DNA of 34,713 bases. Origin: Lachnospiraceae bacterium. GTDB lineage: Bacteria > Bacillota > Clostridia > Lachnospirales > Lachnospiraceae. The position numbers were made by a program, and so were the translations under genes. The stretch is from contig JALEIR010000054.1 in NCBI GenBank assembly GCA_022769665.1, forward strand, positions 1-34,713, written 5' to 3'. Below the pieces are notes generated by a model. That model was not told the origin of the DNA, did not search any database, and saw only the letters and a program-made list of their open reading frames with translations. This document shows, in pieces, positions 23,119-32,718 of the stretch (position 1 is the first letter of the stretch; the number at the start of each line of letters is the position of its first letter).

Positions 23119-24459
23119 CGGCAAGCGTAAGTCTGATTTTTCTTCCATCACACTCATATAGGCCGGTCTGATAATTCTGTCTGTACAAATAAGCTCTTCT
23201 ATCCGGTGGGCACTCCACCCCACAATTCTCGCCACGGCAAACATTGCGGTATACAATTCCTGCGGAATCCCCAGCATGTCATATACAAAACCGCTGTAAA
23301 AATCCACATTGGGACTTACTCCCTTGAAAATATGTCTCTTTTCACCAATGATTGCCGGAGCCAGCTCTTCGATATTCCGATAGAGCAGGAAATCCTCCTC
23401 TCTTCCCTTTTCCGCTGCCAGTTTTTCCACATATTTTTTCAATACTATCTCTCTGGGATCCGACAGAGAATAAACCGCATGACCCATTCCGTAGATCAGG
23501 CCCTTCCGGTCAAAGGCTTCTTTATCCACAATTTTTCCCAGATATGCTCTCACCTCATCTTTATCGCCGTAATCACCCACATGCTTTTTGATATCCTCCA
23601 TCATTTCCATCACCTTAATATTGGCGCCGCCATGCTTCGGTCCCTTCAGCGATGACATGGCAGCTGCCATGGTAGAATAAGTATCCGAACCGGACGAGGT
23701 AACTACTCTTGTGGTAAATGTGGAATTGTTTCCGCCGCCGTGCTCCATATGCAGAATCAGTGCCGTGTCCAACACCTTGGTTTCCGTCTTTGTGTACTTC
23801 TGGTCCGGTCGCATCATCATTAACAGATTTTCGGCAGTGGACAGTTGGGGATTGGGATGATGGATAAACATACTTTGCCCTTTTTCATAGTGCACATAAG
23901 CATTGTATCCGTATACCGCAAGAAGCGGAAATTCACTGATTAACTGAATGCATTGACGCAGAGAATTACTGACGCCGGTATCCTTGGCATTTTTATCATA
24001 GGAGGCCAGCGTCAGTATGCTTTTCGTCATGGAGTTCATGATATCCCCGGTGGGTGCTTTCATAATCACATCCCTGGTAAAGTTTGTGGGCAGTGTTCGG
24101 CACTGCCCAATATACGCGGAAAACTCCTTTGTCTGCTCCTCATCCGGCATCTCTCCCATGAGCAGCAGATACGCAATTTTTTCAAATCCCGGTTCATCCT
24201 CCCCCAGATTCCGGATCAGTTCCTCCACTCTGTAGCCACGATACCAAAGCTCGCCGTCGCAGGGAATCTTCTTTCCGTCCACCACCTTCGATGAAACAAT
24301 TCTGGATATATTGGTAAGTCCGGTCAAGACCCCGTTTCCGTTTTCATCCCGCAGTCCGCAGTTGACACCATATTCTTCGTACAGTCGCGGAGCAATATTG
24401 TCATTTTTCCGGCAAATCTCCTCCTGCCGTTTTGTATAGTCATCAATCCTGTTCTCCAT
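23113..24459 (-). CDS. gltA: Citrate synthase
   Basis: A 448-residue enzyme condensing acetyl-CoA (or propionyl-CoA) with oxaloacetate. The active-site residues are all present: His240 in LHMEHGGGNNSTF, His276 in GPKHGGAN, His327 in GMGHAVYS and Asp386 in NVDFYSG. The extra 60-70 N-terminal residues are usual in Clostridia citrate synthases. In fermentative gut Clostridia it normally feeds glutamate synthesis through 2-oxoglutarate. GGAG lies upstream of the ATG. It overlaps the MarR gene by 17 bp, so it is probably cotranscribed with that regulator. A 2-methylcitrate synthase role is possible but prpD/prpB are absent here. Confidence 0.93.
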   Translation of the reverse strand: MENRIDDYTKRQEEICRKNDNIAPRLYEEYGVNCGLRDENGNGVLTGLTNISRIVSSKVVDGKKIPCDGELWYRGYRVEELIRNLGEDEPGFEKIAYLLLMGEMPDEEQTKEFSAYIGQCRTLPTNFTRDVIMKAPTGDIMNSMTKSILTLASYDKNAKDTGVSNSLRQCIQLISEFPLLAVYGYNAYVHYEKGQSMFIHHPNPQLSTAENLLMMMRPDQKYTKTETKVLDTALILHMEHGGGNNSTFTTRVVTSSGSDTYSTMAAAMSSLKGPKHGGANIKVMEMMEDIKKHVGDYGDKDEVRAYLGKIVDKEAFDRKGLIYGMGHAVYSLSDPREIVLKKYVEKLAAEKGREEDFLLYRNIEELAPAIIGEKRHIFKGVSPNVDFYSGFVYDMLGIPQELYTAMFAVARIVGWSAHRIEELICTDRIIRPAYMSVMEEKSDLRLPE

Positions 24460-24937
24460 CCGTCTCCGCCGCCTCCATTTCTTCCATTGTACTGCACATT
24501 ACGGTCTCTAACTGCTTCAGAAGCTGTAACAACTGAATCATATTATCTTTCCCATACTTTTGAATTACCTTCCCGTAAAAGTTTTTCAGAATCTCCTCCT
24601 GCTCATTCAAAAGCATCTGACCGTTTTCCGTGATTGTTACATAGGTTCCTTCGCTCCCGTTTCCGTCATGAGACCAAAGCACCAGGCCACGATCTCTTAA
24701 TTTTCCAACCAGCTTGGAGGTCTGGCGAATGGTTAGCTGCATTTTTTCTGCCAGTTCCTTTAAATAAGTTCTTCCCATGTAAATTTCTGAATATTCCCCT
24801 GCTGATGCAATGCTATGTAAGGCGATATACTCCGAAATACTGACCTTCTCAAACTGTTCCCGTACATGTTCCCTGTTCATCAGGTATTTTTGATACATTA
24901 ATTCGTTTGACAATTTCACAATATCGGTATTTTCCAT
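24443..24937 (-). CDS. MarR-family transcriptional regulator (citrate synthase operon)
   Basis: A 164-residue regulator with a central winged helix (about residues 35-105, with TYLKELAEKMQLTIRQTSKLVGKLRDRGLV as recognition region) and flanking dimerisation helices; the C-terminus is Glu-rich. AGGAGG lies before the ATG. The gene overlaps citrate synthase by 17 bp and is the first gene of the pair, so regulation of that gene by this protein is a reasonable inference. The ligand is unknown. The region before it, up to the groEL terminator, has no convincing -35/-10 pair. Confidence 0.88.
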   Translation of the reverse strand: MENTDIVKLSNELMYQKYLMNREHVREQFEKVSISEYIALHSIASAGEYSEIYMGRTYLKELAEKMQLTIRQTSKLVGKLRDRGLVLWSHDGNGSEGTYVTITENGQMLLNEQEEILKNFYGKVIQKYGKDNMIQLLQLLKQLETVMCSTMEEMEAAETDGEQD

Positions 24938-24994
24938 GTTTTTCCTCCTGTCGGCTCGGAATCTGTCCGCTTCACTTTCCTATATTCCGTATAC

Positions 24995-25031
24995 AAAAAA
25001 CCGGGAGTAACACCGGCACTGCTACTCCCAG
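24995..25031 (-). terminator. Rho-independent terminator of groESL
   Basis: On the minus strand GGGAGTA (25029-25023) pairs with TACTCCC (25009-25003) around a 13-base loop, followed by six T at 25000-24995. It lies 25 bp past the groEL stop. Confidence 0.88.
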
Positions 25032-25053
25032 TCTTATTTTTATCCGTGAATGC

Positions 25054-26968
<1,915 letters not shown>

Positions 26969-26987
26969 AAATGTACCTTCTTTCTTT

Positions 26988-27014
26988 TTAGCACTCTTAT
27001 TTTTCGAGTGCTAT
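26988..27014. promoter_or_regulatory. CIRCE operator (HrcA binding site)
   Basis: TTAGCACTC (26988-26996), nine bases, then GAGTGCTAT (27006-27014). This is the CIRCE inverted repeat with one departure, T for A at the last base. It lies in the groES leader, downstream of the promoter, as is usual for HrcA-controlled heat-shock operons. Confidence 0.95.
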
Positions 27015-27047
27015 ATAGTTTGTTTTTAAACTATTTATTTTTAAACA

Positions 27048-27075
27048 ATTATAGCATGGACTTTCAGAGTGTCAA
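27048..27075 (-). promoter_or_regulatory. Consensus sigma-A promoter of groESL
   Basis: On the minus strand TTGACA (27075-27070) and TATAAT (27053-27048) are spaced by 16 bases. Transcription would start near 27041, about 27 bases before CIRCE. Confidence 0.85.
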
Positions 27076-27101
27076 TAGAGTTTATTCTTTTTTTATGATG
27101 T

Positions 27102-27530
27102 CTATAAGTTTTTAATATTTTTTTTGATTTTTGCGGAAACCTCCCGGAATACCTTCAGTTCTTCCTCGGAGATTCCTTCAAAGATACGCCGGTTCACTTC
27201 TTCCCGTCTCTTTGTCATTTCATCGATAATTTCCTGTGCGGAATCCATAACTACATAATGTACATACCGCCTGTCCCGCTGATCCGGAACCGCAACAATA
27301 AAGCTGCGCTTGCATAAGCTGTCCACAGCCTGGGAAATATGCCCTTTGTTCATCAAAAGCTGATAATGAATATCCGTGGATGTATTATGTTCACCGCATT
27401 GTGACAGAAAATACAAAATTTCCAGCTCTGCCTTTTTCATATTGTATTTCTGACGCAGTTCCGCACTTTGTTCATCCAACATTTTTTTGAAATATCCACC
27501 CTGCAAGATGGATTCTGTCTGCATATCCAT
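27102..27530 (-). CDS. MarR-family transcriptional regulator
   Basis: A 142-residue regulator of the MarR type. The winged helix runs through about residues 30-100, with AELEILYFLSQCG, NKGHISQAVDSLCKRSFI and the wing DQRDRRYVHYVV. The Asp-Gln-Arg-Asp-Arg-Arg wing is typical of MarR. AGGTGAC lies about 6 bases before the ATG. Its stop is only 27 bp before the -35 box of groESL. It is divergent from the GH13 gene, 192 bp apart, so it could regulate that gene, itself, or something elsewhere. Confidence 0.88.
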   Translation of the reverse strand: MDMQTESILQGGYFKKMLDEQSAELRQKYNMKKAELEILYFLSQCGEHNTSTDIHYQLLMNKGHISQAVDSLCKRSFIVAVPDQRDRRYVHYVVMDSAQEIIDEMTKRREEVNRRIFEGISEEELKVFREVSAKIKKNIKNL

Positions 27531-27570
27531 ACTGTCACCTACTCCTGCAACAACCTGCTCTTCCCTCCAA

Positions 27571-27599
27571 AAGATATCCTATTTTCAGATAAAAAGCAA
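27571..27599 (-). promoter_or_regulatory. Candidate promoter of the 27102 MarR gene
   Basis: On the minus strand TTGCTT (27599-27594) and TATCTT (27576-27571) are spaced by 17 bases. Confidence 0.35.
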
Positions 27600-27645
27600 T
27601 AGATTTTATAATTCTGTTTTGCGGAAACCTTCACAAGAAAACACA

Positions 27646-27674
27646 TGGAAATAAATGATGAAAAGAGCTATGAT
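27646..27674 (+). promoter_or_regulatory. Candidate promoter of the GH13 gene
   Basis: TGGAAA (27646-27651) and TATGAT (27669-27674) are spaced by 17 bases, about 48 bp before the ATG. The -35 is weak, which would suit an activated or repressed promoter. Confidence 0.4.
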
Positions 27675-27688
27675 ATAGAAAATGATTT

Positions 27689-27702
27689 GGAAAACGATTT
27701 CA
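27689..27702. promoter_or_regulatory. cre-like site (CcpA/LacI-type) before the GH13 gene
   Basis: GGAAAACGATTTCA matches the catabolite-responsive element TGWAANCGNTNWCA at all fixed positions except the first T. It lies roughly +8 to +22 from the predicted transcription start, where a bound repressor would block transcription. A local LacI-family repressor site is the alternative. Confidence 0.55.
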
Positions 27703-27722
27703 AATTACGGGAGGTTACCTAA

Positions 27723-29318
27723 ATGGCAAAATGGCTTGACAATGCAATATTTTATGAAATTTATCCCCAGTCTTTTCAGGACACCAACGCTGACGGCATC
27801 GGGGATTTTCAGGGAATTATCCGCAGACTGGACTATATCCGTGAGCTCGGCTGTAACGCAATCTGGATAAATCCCTGCTTCCTTTCCCCCTTTGGAGATG
27901 CCGGATATGACGTGGCGGATTACTACACCGTGGCACCCCGATACGGTACCAATGAGGATTTAAAACAGCTCTTTGAGGAAGCACACAAGCGGGACATGCA
28001 CGTACTGTTGGATTTGGTGCCGGGACATACTTCTGTGGAGCACCAATGGTTCAGGGAATCCATGAAAGCAGAAAAAAATGAGTACACGGACAGATATATT
28101 TGGACGGACAATGTCTGGGAATCTCCCGAAAACATGGGATGTCTGCGGGGCATCTCCCCCAGAGACGGCGCTGTGGCCCTGAATTTCTTTTCCATGCAGC
28201 CTGCTCTGAATTACGGTTTCTATAAGATTACAAAGCCCTGGCAGCAATCCCTCGAGGATGAGGGGCCCAAAGCTACTTTTCAAGCCATGCTGGATGTCAT
28301 CCGCTTCTGGCTTTCCATGGGCTGCGACGGTTTTCGTGTGGATATGGCGGGTTCCCTGGTAAAAAATGACGAGGATGGAAAAGGCACTATCGCCCTCTGG
28401 CAAAAAGTGCGCACCTTTCTGGACGAAGAGTTTCCGGAGGCTGCCTTTGTATCTGAATGGGGTGAACCGGACAAATCCCTGCAGGGCGGCTTCCACATGG
28501 ACTTTCTTTTGCACTTCGGACCTTCTCATTATAACGATTTGTTCCGCTGTGAGCATCCTTTCTTCTCTGCTGAAGGACAGGGCGATGTATCGGCCTTTGT
28601 GGAAAAATACAAAGAAAATTACGAGAAGTCGGAGCACAAAGGATTAATCTGTATTCCCTCCGGCAATCACGACATGGATAGAATGGCCCGCCTGTTAAGT
28701 CAGGAGGAGATGAAAATTGCTTTTGGCTTCCTGCTCTCTATGCCGGGCGCTCCCTTTATTTATTATGGCGACGAAATCGGCATGCGCTATGTCGAAGGGT
28801 TGACCTCCGTAGAAGGCGGTTATAACCGCACCGGCTCCCGCTCCCCGATGCAATGGGACAGCACCGCAAACAACGGTTTCAGCAGCGCTGCTCCCGAAAA
28901 GCTGTACATCAGACAGGATGATGCTGCTGACCGCCCTACCGTGGAAGCACAGATGGCAGATGTAACTTCTCTCTACCACGAAATCAGGAGGCAGATTGCC
29001 GTAAGGCAGTCACATCCCGCATTACAGAGCAAGGGCGAAATCGAATTTGTTTATGCTGAAGAAAGCACTTATCCTCTGGCTTATGTCAGAAGTACAGACA
29101 ACGAAAGGATTCTGGTCATCATCAATCCCTCCTCGACGGAAGCCCGCTTTGACAGCAAACTGCCTGCCGGAGAAGTCATCTACTCCTACCGGACAACATC
29201 CGCTACTTCTTCCGGTGAATGGGCTTCTGCTGCCGGGGTAAAAAAAGAAGGCAGCACCTTCGTGGTGCCGCCCTGCTCCGTAAGCTATATGATGTTACCA
29301 TGTGCTAAAGAGCACTAA
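27723..29318 (+). CDS. GH13 alpha-glucosidase/alpha-amylase family enzyme
   Basis: A 531-residue cytoplasmic enzyme (no signal peptide) acting on alpha-glucosidic bonds. The (beta/alpha)8 domain spans about residues 5-430. Catalytic residues are the nucleophile Asp207 in CDGFRVDMAG, acid/base Glu245 in FVSEWGEPD and transition-state Asp317 in GNHDMDR. Region I reads LDLVPGHTS and region V QPALN rather than the textbook NHTS and QPDLN, which I think is a subfamily trait. A C-terminal beta domain (about 435-531) closes the protein. GGGAGG precedes the ATG. It is a single gene with its own cre-like site and a strong terminator. Maltose, trehalose or sucrose specificity cannot be read. Confidence 0.9.
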   Translation: MAKWLDNAIFYEIYPQSFQDTNADGIGDFQGIIRRLDYIRELGCNAIWINPCFLSPFGDAGYDVADYYTVAPRYGTNEDLKQLFEEAHKRDMHVLLDLVPGHTSVEHQWFRESMKAEKNEYTDRYIWTDNVWESPENMGCLRGISPRDGAVALNFFSMQPALNYGFYKITKPWQQSLEDEGPKATFQAMLDVIRFWLSMGCDGFRVDMAGSLVKNDEDGKGTIALWQKVRTFLDEEFPEAAFVSEWGEPDKSLQGGFHMDFLLHFGPSHYNDLFRCEHPFFSAEGQGDVSAFVEKYKENYEKSEHKGLICIPSGNHDMDRMARLLSQEEMKIAFGFLLSMPGAPFIYYGDEIGMRYVEGLTSVEGGYNRTGSRSPMQWDSTANNGFSSAAPEKLYIRQDDAADRPTVEAQMADVTSLYHEIRRQIAVRQSHPALQSKGEIEFVYAEESTYPLAYVRSTDNERILVIINPSSTEARFDSKLPAGEVIYSYRTTSATSSGEWASAAGVKKEGSTFVVPPCSVSYMMLPCAKEH

Positions 29319-29336
29319 TGGCATCTTAAAGAACTT

Positions 29337-29380
29337 AAGCACTCCAACTTTAGCGGGTTATGGGGTGCTTATTTCTTTTT
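29337..29380 (+). terminator. Rho-independent terminator of the GH13 gene
   Basis: AAGCACTCC (29337-29345) pairs with GGGGTGCTT (29362-29370), with one G-U pair, followed by ATTTCTTTTT. It lies 19 bp past the stop. Confidence 0.88.
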
Positions 29381-29408
29381 GTTAATGTGATTGTCTATGT
29401 AAGACAGT

Positions 29409-30257
29409 TTATACAAGGTTCAATAACTTCACAAGGGAATCATACGCCAACGTAAATGCTTCCTCTCCGGAAAGCTTTCCTTCGGTTTTGCCGTTCTTCT
29501 CCAGTGCTGCAAAACCCACAAACTCTGTCAGATGGGGCTCCAGGGAAAGATAGCCGCCGTACCCCTCGGCTTTCAGCATTTTCAGGATTACTTTTACATT
29601 GCCGTCGCCGTATCCTGCAGGGACAACACTTCCGTCTTTCCAAAGCGCGTCTTTCACATGAATGTAAGCAATATAAGGCTTTAACATCTCATAGGCTTCC
29701 AGGGTATCCTGACGGGCCTGCACAAAGTTTGCAAAATCAAACACAGCCTTAAAATGTTCTCCGTAAAACTGCTTCATGATATCCAAACAGCCTTCTGCCA
29801 TCTCCCCGTATATTCCCTTTTCATTCTCATGTAACAGTACAACCTCGTTGGAAGCCGCATAATCCGCAAACTGTCCCAACCGGTTCATAACCTCCTCACG
29901 GTATGCAGCAGGTGCTTCCTTCTCCGTTCCGTAGAAGCTGAACATACGAATATTCGGTGTACCCATAATATGTGCCAGCTCTACAGTATGCTTATACAGC
30001 TCCATATGAGGTGCAAAATCCTCCTTTATCCCTATCTTGCCCAATGGGGAACCAATGGCAGAAAGAGAAATGCCGTTATCATCCAGACGCTTTTTGATTT
30101 CCCTTGCTTCTGCCTCGGAATAATCCACAAAATTCCTTCCGTCCACACCCCGCATTTCAATATGATTCATATGTAGCTTTTTTAACACACGGATTTGTTT
30201 ATCCAAAGACGCATCAATTTCATCCGCAAAACCTGTCAACACAATGTTCTCAAACAT
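29409..30257 (-). CDS. Sugar phosphate isomerase/epimerase-type TIM barrel
   Basis: A 282-residue xylose-isomerase-like TIM barrel. The likely divalent-metal ligands are present in order: Glu in LLHENEKG, Asp in AVFDFANF, His in YIHVKDA and Glu in LSLEPHL. Such enzymes isomerise or epimerise sugars; some act as beta-eliminases on 3-keto-glycosides. AAGGAGG lies 7 bases before the ATG at 30257, favouring it over an ATG two codons upstream. It lies 12 bp behind a Gfo/Idh/MocA oxidoreductase gene, so the two almost certainly share a transcript and a pathway. Confidence 0.88.
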   Translation of the reverse strand: MFENIVLTGFADEIDASLDKQIRVLKKLHMNHIEMRGVDGRNFVDYSEAEAREIKKRLDDNGISLSAIGSPLGKIGIKEDFAPHMELYKHTVELAHIMGTPNIRMFSFYGTEKEAPAAYREEVMNRLGQFADYAASNEVVLLHENEKGIYGEMAEGCLDIMKQFYGEHFKAVFDFANFVQARQDTLEAYEMLKPYIAYIHVKDALWKDGSVVPAGYGDGNVKVILKMLKAEGYGGYLSLEPHLTEFVGFAALEKNGKTEGKLSGEEAFTLAYDSLVKLLNLV

Positions 30258-30269
30258 GTTCATGCCTCC

Positions 30270-31424
30270 TTAATAAGTTCCGGTGGTATCGAACACCACA
30301 CCACTACCTGTCTTTTTCTTCGATACAGCTCTTTTTTTGTTCAGTTCTTCCAGGAACAAATCCTCATCAAAGGGAATTTCCACCATTTTATCGAGCCATG
30401 AAGACAAATGCATGGCATTGGATAATGTCAGCCCCCTGATTCCCTCTGTTCCTTCGGCTACAAGCGGCGTCCCATGCAGGATTTTTCCCGCAAACGCTTT
30501 CAGCACTCCGATATGCTGTTCGTTTTGACCGTCCGTCTCTACCTCTTCCACTGTACATTTTGGCTGTGCAAATCCTTCCTTAGAGGTTTTACAGAAGGTT
30601 CTTTCATTTTCATCCAGCCGGTACAGCATCAGTTTCCCATTTTCACAAACCAGCTTTCCCATCTCCAAAGTGATTTCGAGACGGTTGGTTCCCGGCGCAT
30701 CGGCTGTAGTGGTGACAAAGACTCCTGTAGCACCATTTTCATACTCCAGATAAGCTGTCACATCATCCTCCACCTCAATGTCATGCCACTTCCCCTCATG
30801 GCAGAAGGCTCTGACTCTTACGGGCATACCGCACAGCCACTGTATCAGGTCCAGCTGGTGCGGGCACTGATTCAATAAAACGCCTCCGCCCTCTCCGTCC
30901 CAGGTCGCCTTCCAGTCTGCCGCGTCGTAATAACTCTGTGTCCGGTACCAATCCGTAATAATCCAGTTTACACGCTTGATTTCGCCCAACTCGCCGCTTG
31001 CTATCAAATCATGCATCTTACGGTAAACACAATTGGTTCTCTGATTGAACATAATTGCAAAAACCTTATCCGATTTCAGCGCCGCATCATTCATCTCGCG
31101 CACCTGCTTTGTGTAAACTCCTGCAGGTTTTTCGCTGATTGCATGCAATCCATGCTCCAGCGCGTAAATCACAAGCTCCGGATGAATATAGTGCGGCGTG
31201 GCAATCAGCACCGCATCACAGGTTCCGCTGTCAATCAGTTCCTTACCGTCTCCGAATACACCGATTTCAGGCGGAAGTTCCTCCTTCGCCCAGACTCTCC
31301 TGGCTTCACGAATGTCAGCCACCGCTGTCAGCTTAAGTTCGGGAACCTTTCCCTCCATGATACTTCTGACATGATTTGTGCCCATCCCGCCGATTCCGAT
31401 TACTCCCAGTCTGACCTGTTCCAT
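30270..31424 (-). CDS. Gfo/Idh/MocA-family oxidoreductase (first of two)
   Basis: A 384-residue NAD(P)-dependent sugar dehydrogenase. The Rossmann fold begins with GVIGIGGMGTNH (residues 7-18), the conserved Lys lies in SEKPAG, and GGGVLLNQCPHQLDL carries the family's substrate-domain Asn, His and Asp. The C-terminus (about 350-384) is basic and ends with GSGVVFDTTGTY. AGGAAAGAGG precedes the ATG. It is the middle gene of a leftward set: the second Gfo/Idh gene 122 bp upstream and the TIM-barrel gene 12 bp downstream. Substrate is unknown; related enzymes oxidise inositols, glucose-like sugars or glycosides at C3. Confidence 0.9.
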   Translation of the reverse strand: MEQVRLGVIGIGGMGTNHVRSIMEGKVPELKLTAVADIREARRVWAKEELPPEIGVFGDGKELIDSGTCDAVLIATPHYIHPELVIYALEHGLHAISEKPAGVYTKQVREMNDAALKSDKVFAIMFNQRTNCVYRKMHDLIASGELGEIKRVNWIITDWYRTQSYYDAADWKATWDGEGGGVLLNQCPHQLDLIQWLCGMPVRVRAFCHEGKWHDIEVEDDVTAYLEYENGATGVFVTTTADAPGTNRLEITLEMGKLVCENGKLMLYRLDENERTFCKTSKEGFAQPKCTVEEVETDGQNEQHIGVLKAFAGKILHGTPLVAEGTEGIRGLTLSNAMHLSSWLDKMVEIPFDEDLFLEELNKKRAVSKKKTGSGVVFDTTGTY

Positions 31425-31546
31425 ACCTCTTTCCTCCCATCATTATCCTTGCTTTTCTTTTATGCTGCTCTTATTCTTCTGATTTGAGCTTCTTCCTTAT
31501 TATCCTGTTTTTATGCTCCCGTTTTCAGACGCATATACTCGTACTC

Positions 31547-32557
31547 CTACTTGGGAGACATTCCTGCTTTCTCATAAGCTTTACACATAACCTTCATCGT
31601 GTTTTCTACTGATGAAATACTGTTGGGATACTCTTTTCCGCTTTCCAGACATCTGTAAAAATCGTTAATGCAGACCGCATGCCCGCTTCCCCAGTAAGCT
31701 TTTCCCGGAATTTCTCCTGCCTTTAACAAATATGTTACTTCCTCACCGTCAAAATACTTCACCGAAACCCTCTCTTCCTCCAGACGGATTCGGCCTCTTG
31801 TACACTCCAATTCCAACAAAACAGGTGAGTCAGATACATAGGCTGTTGTGGCATAAAAACAGGCTCTCTTTTCACCGGGAAATTTCAGAAAAATCTCTAT
31901 GGTATCCTCTACCTCCACAACACCATTCAAGTGATGATTACACGCAGAAGCCTCCACCTCTTCCGGCTCTCCCAGCCATCGCAACAATAAGTCCAGTGTG
32001 TGTATGGATTGGTTAATCAGGGCGCCGCCACCCTCTGTACCGAATTTTCCTTTCCAGTCACTGTTACTGTAATACTCCGCTTCCCGGTTCCAGGTAACAA
32101 AGGCTCTTCCGCCCTTCACCTTACCAATCCGCCCCTCTCCAAGCAGTTCATCCATTTTCCTCGTGGAAGCATTGTACCTGTTCTGAAAACAAATGCCGAG
32201 ATAACCTGAATTTCTGCTGTAAGCACTTCTCAACTCTTCGAATTGTTTCATTGTGATAGCCGGCGGTTTTTCCATAAATACAGCGCAACCGGCATCTAAT
32301 GCCTTTACTGCCATGGGAACGTGCAGAAAGTGCGGTGTGCAGATATGTACCGCATCCGGCTTTTCCGAAGCCAGCATCTCCTCCAGACTATCGTATGCTT
32401 TCGCTATGCCTTGCCCATACCTTTCCGCAAATTCAACGGCTCTCTCCCTTCGGCAGTCTGCAAATGCACACAGTTCCACCTTCTCTATATCGCTCAGTAC
32501 TGCCGCATGGACATTTGCAATACTCCCGCACCCTACCAACGCCACTCTTCTTTTCAA
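31547..32557 (-). CDS. Gfo/Idh/MocA-family oxidoreductase (second of two)
   Basis: A 336-residue NAD(P)-dependent oxidoreductase with ALVGCGSIANVHA at the N-terminus (dinucleotide binding), MEKPPAI (conserved Lys) and GGGALINQSIHTLDLLLRW. It resembles its neighbour in layout but is clearly a different sequence, so it is an old paralogue rather than a recent copy. The start is TTG at 32557, preceded by GAGGGGA. It is divergent from the AraC-type regulator, with 161 bp between, and is the first gene of the leftward sugar set, so AraC control is likely. Substrate unknown. Confidence 0.88.
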   Translation of the reverse strand: MKRRVALVGCGSIANVHAAVLSDIEKVELCAFADCRRERAVEFAERYGQGIAKAYDSLEEMLASEKPDAVHICTPHFLHVPMAVKALDAGCAVFMEKPPAITMKQFEELRSAYSRNSGYLGICFQNRYNASTRKMDELLGEGRIGKVKGGRAFVTWNREAEYYSNSDWKGKFGTEGGGALINQSIHTLDLLLRWLGEPEEVEASACNHHLNGVVEVEDTIEIFLKFPGEKRACFYATTAYVSDSPVLLELECTRGRIRLEEERVSVKYFDGEEVTYLLKAGEIPGKAYWGSGHAVCINDFYRCLESGKEYPNSISSVENTMKVMCKAYEKAGMSPK

Positions 32558-32618
32558 TTCTCTGTCCCCTCATCTATAGCTTTGCTGTTTTCTTCATTAT
32601 AGTTCTTTTTCAAATCAG

Positions 32619-32624
32619 ATTATA
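32619..32624 (-). promoter_or_regulatory. Possible -10 box for the second Gfo/Idh gene
   Basis: TATAAT occurs on the minus strand at 32624-32619 and again at 32601-32596. Neither has a good -35 at 17 bases, as expected of an activator-dependent promoter. Confidence 0.3.
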
Positions 32625-32668
32625 TACATATTTCTTACCTGTCTATGATAAAATCCGACCTAAATCCG

Positions 32669-32697
32669 TTGACTTGAAAGCAGATAACCGTTACATT
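32669..32697 (+). promoter_or_regulatory. Promoter of the AraC-type regulator gene
   Basis: TTGACT (32669-32674) and TACATT (32692-32697) are spaced by 17 bases. Transcription would start near 32704, so the leader is only about 15 bases. Confidence 0.55.
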
Positions 32698-32718
32698 AAT
32701 TGTATGGAGATGAATTGT

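Noticed and set aside
31425..31546. Terminator between the two Gfo/Idh genes
   Set aside because: No stem followed by a U-tract is visible, so they are treated as one possible transcript.
32299..32718. N-terminal extension of the AraC-type protein
   Set aside because: The open frame upstream overlaps the Gfo/Idh gene in antisense and precedes the predicted promoter at 32669-32697.
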